64,000 nucleotides of DNA from Carallia brachiata. Lineage: Eukaryota > Streptophyta > Magnoliopsida > Malpighiales > Rhizophoraceae. The stretch covers positions 200,054-264,053 of the forward strand of contig JADCRB010000053.1 of the NCBI GenBank assembly GCA_021464245.1, read 5' to 3'. Position numbers and translations under genes: made by a program. The notes below the pieces were generated by a model. The model did no database searches and was not told the DNA's origin. It saw nothing but the letters and a program-made list of their open reading frames with translations. Of this stretch, positions 57,438 to 64,000 are shown piece by piece (position 1 is the stretch's first letter; the number at the start of each line of letters is the position of its first letter).

Positions 57438-60400
57438 GAAATAGGGTGTTTGGACACTTTAAGCCATTTTTAACGGCATTTTCGCAATTAACTGAACTTT
57501 TTACTAACAGACAATTAACAAAGTATGTATTTGTTACGAGAGTGAATTATCAGTATGATTTTAATAATTTTTTTAAACATGATAAGTTAAATGTAATTAT
57601 ACCCTAATTTAGAATGTAAAAAACAAATTTCTTTCTAAAACTGTCGATTAAGTTTAATCAAATTGTCCTAATTCTATATAGATTTGAATTTTTCAGTATA
57701 GAAAAATATAGGCATCTCAACTTCTTCTATGTCATTATGCAGCTAACATTTTTTTTGATTATTTTTTATGCAATTCTTAATTGATTACAACTAATACTTT
57801 TCTCAAACAATTTTAACAAAGTACTTAGGGCATCACCACCAAGTTTTTGGGGGTTGAAAAAAGAATATTTTAATTAAGAAAAGGAATAAGATGATTATCA
57901 ATTGATGAGATAATGGCCAAAATAAAAAAAATCAATGCAGCTCGGAATTTATTTGAAAAAGGGGCTCACTTTAGTTAAGAAAGGTGGCTCTAATGATGAT
58001 AAGGGAAAAGGCAAAGACAGCGGTAGAAAGGATGATGGGTTGGAAGCCAGTGGTAATGACAAAAAAAGCATGAAGATGTCATGATTGGAGGCAATTTACT
58101 AGATTTCCAGTGGTATTTGATGTAGGACTCTTGTTGAGTTACTGATCCCTTCCTTGCATTTATTTTGGTGGTTTTTTGTGGGAATAAATTAAAGACAAAA
58201 ACTTTATTAATTTTATGGTAGTTCTTATGGTTTTTTTTTTTAATGCATAAGAGATATTAAGGTCATTATGCACTATGCATTGTTATGGTGTTAGCTACTT
58301 CTATGTTTTTACATTTTATCTAATCTTTACTACCAAATATAATTTCTTGCTCATCTGAAAAAACATACTCAGCTAGTTGCTTGGTTCATCTTGTTGGTTT
58401 TAACATAAAAATAAGGATGCATGTATGAGCATGATTAAACATAATGTCAAAAATTTTAGGTGAAACCTTGACACCTAATTTTTTTTTTTTTCGAAAAAAG
58501 AAAGATATTTACATTTAATTTTGTCACATAAGTACATATGTATACTATTCTATGGTCATTTATAATAAGATAAAGAAAGAAGTATATTATAAAAGCAAAA
58601 AAAAAAAAAACCATCTTTAATAGGGTCATTTGGAGTTGAATATCCCATTTGAATCATTTGAATTGGATTTTAGTTTACCAAACTAAAGATAGGTAATTAG
58701 AATATCCCATTGGAATTATTTGAATTGGCTTTTTGTTTCTAAACAAAGGATGGTTTAAATGACCCCTATAAAGGATAATTTTTTTTCTTCTACAATATAC
58801 GTCTTTCTTATTTTATAATAAGATGACCATTGAATATTGTATACATCCAGTACTTATCTGATAAAATTTAAGAGGAAAATCCTTTTTTAAGAACAAAAAT
58901 TGGGATGTAACAGTTTTACCTAAGACTTAGACGTGATGTTCTAATTATGCTCACAAATATATCCCTCTGTTAACGTTAAAACCAACAAGATAACTCAAAT
59001 ATTTGGGTGAACATGTTTTTCCAGAGAAGCTAGGCAATATAGTTTGTAGTGAAGATCACACAAAATATACAAAAGTGAGAGTAACTAACACAAAAACAAC
59101 CCATTGTGCATAATGTCCTTAACATTTCTTAGGCATTAAGGAAAAAAAAAACTGCAAAACTACTATAAAATTATTAAAGTTAATATTTTTAATCCATTTC
59201 TGCCAAAAACCACCAAAATAAAGGCAAGAAAAGTGATTACTACATCAACAAAAATCTTACGTCATGTCTTTCTCGAAATCTTGTGAATTGCGTCCAATCC
59301 CAGTGCATTTTATGTCGTCATCATAGGCATTCAGCTCATAATCCTTTCCACTGCCACATCAGAGCTACCTTTTTTAGCTGAAGCAATCCCTCTTTTTCAC
59401 GTAGATTCTGAATGGCGTTGATTTCTTGATTTTGGTCATTATATCCTCTAGTTGTTAGTCTTCTTGCATAGAAAGGCACTCATTATAGTAAGATTCATCT
59501 TTTGCAATAATAAAATATAAGGTTCATCGTCTTTGAGAAGTCCTAGCACTTTGTTGTTGCCTTTTGCTTCTTGTCTTTCTTTCCCATGCCCCTTTTCAAA
59601 TTCCCTTTGTTGATTATCCTATTGCCTCTGTTGATGCCTAGTATAATTATAACTATTCATGTGAGTCAAAGGCCAAACGTTTACTAAGATCAACAATTAT
59701 TTATCAAATAAATACATAACAAAATTGATATTTAAAATTTTTGAGTTTAAAAAATAGATCTGTAGTTTGTTACATATAATTACAAACTAGACTAAGAGGA
59801 AGAGTTAATTACCAATAAATCAAGTCTTCTCTTTTCTTTCAAGGCTAATCGAAAATTTGTTATAAACCACTATCATCCAAATATCTGCCTCTAATAATAT
59901 CTACACAAGAAACGAGAAAGACAACTCTTTTAAAGTTAAACTCTTATAGTGAGAAAGAGAGAGAGCAGGACAAGGCTAAGGTAGTATTGAATGTATGTAA
60001 GATTGTGTGTCAGGCTAGCCATATGAGGTTTTATTTATAGCAAACATAGGGTAGGTAAACCATAGTGTAAATTTCTTGTAAATTACAGTTAAGTCTCTAT
60101 AAACCCAAATATCATATATTTGACTTCAAAAGTCTCTCAAACTAGATCTCTTTTTATGTCTCTCACTATTTCCTTAATGTGTGTGACTTTGTAGGATCCT
60201 GACACGTTGACAATAAATATAAATTATAATATCAAAACATTAGATAAAGTAAATTCTTTTAAGTTATCATTAATTTCTAATTAATTAATTTATATCCATA
60301 AGTTAAGATTAATGTTTAAAAATATATCATGATAACCACCCAAATATCAAAGTTGTTAAAGTGTTTTGACAAGTCCCTTCAGCGCACGGTTTGTCAATGT

Positions 60401-61382
60401 ATTCAATCCTTTCTTCATATTATTGTTCGAAATGAGACATCAAGTATGAAATTAATGTATACTCTATATCTTCTAATTATATTTGTTTTCAAATGCTAAC
60501 AAGGGCATTGATTTTATGAATGAGATCATAACTCCTTATAATTCTCATTTCACTTTGCACAAGAATTTTTTGAATAAAAAAATATTGAGAACAATGGAAC
60601 ATCATCTCATAATTACTTTATAATGACAAATCCTTTATTAATCACTCAACTATCATTATATAATTCATGATATACTTAATGCAAATCCCTTCAAGTGATC
60701 TTTGGTAGGATAACCTAAAAGTAAGACTAAAGCATATCAATTTCTATATAAGGTAACTTTGTGATCTTAAGTCTAATGATCACTTACACAATCGTTATAT
60801 GAGAGATTTCTCAGATATAAAAGTAATGTTCTATTTAGGAATTCTCATGTCTGACTAATTCAATGAATTTATTCATCTAACAAGCCCCCACATGTTTTAT
60901 GTGAGTATCTCTATACTTTAGCATATAAATAAAACTGCTTTTGTCACAAGAAAGAAACACAACATGTACTAATCTCTTAACACCATCAATTTCTTGTCTC
61001 GATGGAGCATCAACTAAGAATATTTAAGAACAATATTTTAATGCAATTAGTATCTCATAATTATAATTACATTATTTTATTCTATGAATTTTATCTTTAG
61101 AGTTTATTGATTATAATATCAATTATATACACGTACCAAAGAAAAATAATGTCTTTTATTACAAATTGTATACATGAAAAATCAATATGCCAAAAAAAAA
61201 AGTAACCAATTTATTAAATACTAAGGCATACATTAACATTGATTCCTTTTTTTAAGCAAAAAAAATAATTTTCATTTTTTAGAATTATCTTTATTTTTTT
61301 GTTATTCTAAACAATTACTCTAATAGACATCATCATTCTTTTTTTTTTTACTCATTCAAATTCCTTTTTTTTGCACAAAAGA
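57438..61382. other. AT-rich intergenic region
   Basis: No gene recognised. The part from about 59,900 to 61,150 (with AGCGCACGGTTTGTCAATG, CTTTGTGATCTTAAG and a minus-strand TATAAATAAAA) has the look of an old copia LTR on the minus strand, but no second copy or ends were found. Confidence 0.45.
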
Positions 61383-61825
61383 TTGGTGTTTGTTCAGCGT
61401 TTGAGGCTGAGCTTGGGGGCATGATTTTGTGTCTTAATCTGGCTTGGAAAAGTGGTTTCAGAAAATTGTATTTGGAGGTTGATTTTCAGCTTGCCATTCA
61501 AAGCATTATGAGGGGGTTCTTGCCACCCACCCTCAATCTAATCTTGGGCATGCTCGCAAAGATTTACTTCAACAAGATTGGATGGCTCAAATTCGTCAAG
61601 TCTTTGAGGAAGTTAATGGCGTGACAGATAGCTTAGCTAGTAATGCCCAAACCTTGTGGAGGAGTATTGGTATCTTTTTAGAGTCTCTGTTACAGGTGCA
61701 ACAACTTCTCAGACAGGACGTTGTAGAAGTGTCTTGGCCCCGTATGGATTTGTTTAATTTTTTTTTTTTTTTCATTTTAAGGCGTATAACGTAACTTTCG
61801 AAAAAAAAAAAGAAGAAAAGAAATA
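61383..61825 (+). mobile_element. 3' end of a LINE (RNase H-like domain)
   Basis: Frames give SAFEAELGGMILCLNLAWKS, GFRKLYLEVDFQLAIQ and, after a shift, WMAQIRQVFEEVNGVTDSLA. This is the RNase H-like domain at the end of plant L1-type LINE ORF2. The sequence closes with an A-rich tail at about 61,800-61,823 (GAAAAAAAAAAAGAAGAAAA). Confidence 0.75.
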
Positions 61826-63540
61826 TCCCTTCACTGAATTTGATCCTAGCCTGATACATTCCTTTTTTTTTTTCTAATCTATTTATAACTTTTTTAACGT
61901 CCAAGTTTTTCTCTCATGAATATCGTCGGAGAGTCCCCTGTTTCCGTTGAAGATGTTAATCAACTGGCTAGGAGTAATACGAAAATAAAGTTGAAGAGGA
62001 ATAGTTTTTGCTATGAATGATCAATGCTTTTCAGATAGCGGGGGAGATATGGACTGAATCGACGTTGCGAGCACGAGGCGCTGTGTCTTACAAAGAAGCT
62101 TTTCTCCCAACTACAAGATGGCCATCATGTTGGGATGAGGGGACTCACATGATGCAAGATAAAGGGATGGAGGTTTGTTCTAATACAAGATGGATGATAA
62201 ACCTTGTGATCACCCAAGAATGGCACTAACGACCTCTGAGAAAGCGGAAATCCGTGAGCCCCTGGGGCGTTCAGTGGGATATGTCTTTCTCCCTCGCCCT
62301 CTTACCCAACTGTGGTCACTCCAGGGCAGCTTCAGCTTGATTGACTTGAGCAATGATTTCTTTTTGGTAGAACTTCAGGATAATGCGGACTCCACGGTGG
62401 ACCTTGGATTGTAGTTTGCCCATTACTTGGCAATCAGAAGGTGGCAACATGACTTTCATCCCGAGACTGTTGACATTGATCAAGTCACTACCTGGATACG
62501 TTTCGCTCTCCTCCCGGTGGAATACTACAATATGAAAATACTACAATATGAAGCTGGCGCAGGACTCCCGTAAGCATCAACTATATGCATATTCTTTTTT
62601 TTTTTTGGACGCCCACTAGAGCCGATTCCCATGCAATTGGGCTAGATCAATTCCTTGGGCCGTGTGGATCCAGAGGAGCAACTAGAGTCTGAGGCCTCCC
62701 CAATGGGTCTGGATTCCTTAATAGTAGAGCGAGACAAGACTTTAGAACAAGATATAGCTCTCCAACCCGACCCCTCCTATATTGCGGGCCGGATGGAGTG
62801 CGATGGATCGGGGGCCCCATAACTTGGATTTGCAGTCCCAGGTAGAGGATGATCGAAGTGAGCCCATGATGGAGGAATCATCACTTCACTGTGATGATTG
62901 CTAAGATTCTTTTCTAGGATTCTCCTTTTCTTTTTCTCTTTTTTATTCTCTTATGGAATTGTTGGTTTGGAATGTTTGTGGTGCATCAAGTGATGCTTTC
63001 TTCAATTGCGTCGGACTCGTATATCTTGTCAACTTGATAAGAGGCCTCTGCAATCTTCAATAGCGGTCTATGTGGCTTGAAGCCTCTATTTTCCACTAGG
63101 CTCGTGTCCAATCAGACCACTGGCCGTTGTTGCTTAAACTATCGACACGGCAGTTGGGTGAGAGGTCCAAATGCCCTTTTCATTTCCAAGGGACATGGTG
63201 AAGGAGCAGTGGAGTAACACTACCCCGTTACCTCTTGATCAGAGTTGACTCGGCGCGCCTCATTATTGCAAAATTGGAATCGCAATGTCTTTCAAAGGAA
63301 GAAGCGCTTGTTAGCGAGAATTAGCGGGTGTCAATAAGCTCTTTCTTGTTCCTACTCACATGGTTTGCTTTGCTTGGAATGCAAGTTACAACAGGAACTT
63401 GCAGAGGTTCTCGAATAGGAGGAGCTTTTATAGTTCCAAAAGTTGAGGTCGAGATGGATTCAAGATGGCGACCATCTCGGTGAGATGGTGAATTAACGGC
63501 GAGACGAATTAACGAGTACACCATCTCAGTACACTCGGCA
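61826..63540 (+). mobile_element. 5' part of a second LINE (ORF1 and start of ORF2)
   Basis: ORF1 remnants: SYKEAFLPTTRWPSCWDEGT, then the DUF4283-type block LGRSVGYVFLPRPLTQLWSL, NDFFLVELQDNAD and LAIRRWQHDFHPE (62,230-62,560). ORF2 begins near 62953 with MELLVWNVCGASSDAFFN, the endonuclease start. SDHWPLLLKL and a FQKLRSRWIQDGD-like block (about 63,430-63,475) are the region between endonuclease and reverse transcriptase. Large internal deletions and stops are present; the reverse transcriptase is missing. Confidence 0.78.
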
Positions 63541-64000
63541 GCACTTTTTTTTATTGAAAAACATACCCGGGTGTAGCTTCTATCTCATGTTAAAATAACA
63601 TATTTGTTTTTTAAATTAAAAGGTTTAGAGTAACAATAAATATATTTAAGATAGTATTAAACACGTTTATAGTTTAAATCTTTAAAAAATATATTAAAAA
63701 AAAAGTAATTTTTAAAACATGGGTGACGCCATGATGACTTTAGTTGGGTCTAGGGCGCGCAGCAACAACACCCTTTTTATTTTTTAAATTTCAAGTTTTC
63801 GCCCAAAAAAAAAGATAATATGCAACAAATCTAATTACAACAATCGTTGTACAATGTACAACTATCAAACAGTACATTTTATACCTCGTTGCTTGTTACA
63901 AATTTTAACAATTGTGTTGCACATCGTATACTTTTAATGGATGGAAATCTTCAAGTTCTACGAATAATTTTTTTTTTTTTTAAATTCTCACCAAATTTTT
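63541..64000. other. AT-rich end of window, nothing recognised
   Basis: Low-complexity sequence with a short less AT-rich patch at 63,720-63,770. No feature can be supported. Confidence 0.5.

Noticed and set aside
1..64000. CRISPR arrays, bacterial operons, phage or plasmid features
   Set aside because: The sequence is plant nuclear DNA with introns and plant transposons; no regularly spaced short repeats of CRISPR type were seen.

Overview
This is plant nuclear DNA, very likely from a dicot. It is AT-rich with long A/T runs, has intron-containing genes with GT-AG junctions, and is packed with nested plant transposons (Ty1/copia, Ty3/gypsy, hAT, Harbinger-like, TRIM, SINE, LINE). I cannot name the species. 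I see two host loci that could still be genes, one transposon-borne gene, and many fragments.

Layout. 1-10.1 kb: the end of a hAT-like element, a decayed mitochondrial 18S rRNA insertion, and histidine phosphotransfer (AHP) copy 1, which is damaged. 10.5 kb: a hAT MITE. 11.3-18.7 kb: a copia LTR retrotransposon on the minus strand with an exact 5-bp target duplication. It has kept gag and protease remnants, has no integrase, reverse transcriptase or RNase H that I can see, and carries in their place, in antisense, an intact two-exon WUSCHEL-like homeobox gene with homeodomain, WUS box and EAR motif. 19.8-34.4 kb: a promoter-only relic of the AHP duplication, broken up by a gag-only gypsy element (itself split by a 5.1-kb hAT transposon) and followed by a second hAT-like element. 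The latter holds a captured RPL11 fragment, a solo LTR and a TRIM. 35.9-40.8 kb: AHP copy 2, apparently intact with six exons, its upstream region split by a SINE and an intron by a LINE tail. 40.9-48.1 kb: a NAC relic and a decayed Tat-type gypsy element on the minus strand. 48.8-57.4 kb: SINEs, a Harbinger-like element, a degenerate tandem repeat, and pseudogenes of a root-cap-domain protein, a C2H2 zinc-finger protein and a linker-histone (H15) domain. 61.4-63.5 kb: two LINE copies head to tail. 63.5-64 kb: nothing recognised.

How the parts relate. AHP proteins carry phosphate from cytokinin receptors to nuclear response regulators. WUSCHEL-type factors control stem-cell fate. Finding both here is probably coincidence, because the WUSCHEL-like gene arrived inside a retrotransposon. 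That element is the most unusual object in the window: its retroviral genes are broken, but its captured transcription-factor gene is open and has two plausible splice sites that join the frames exactly. All product calls come from reading the sequence; no database search or expression data were available.
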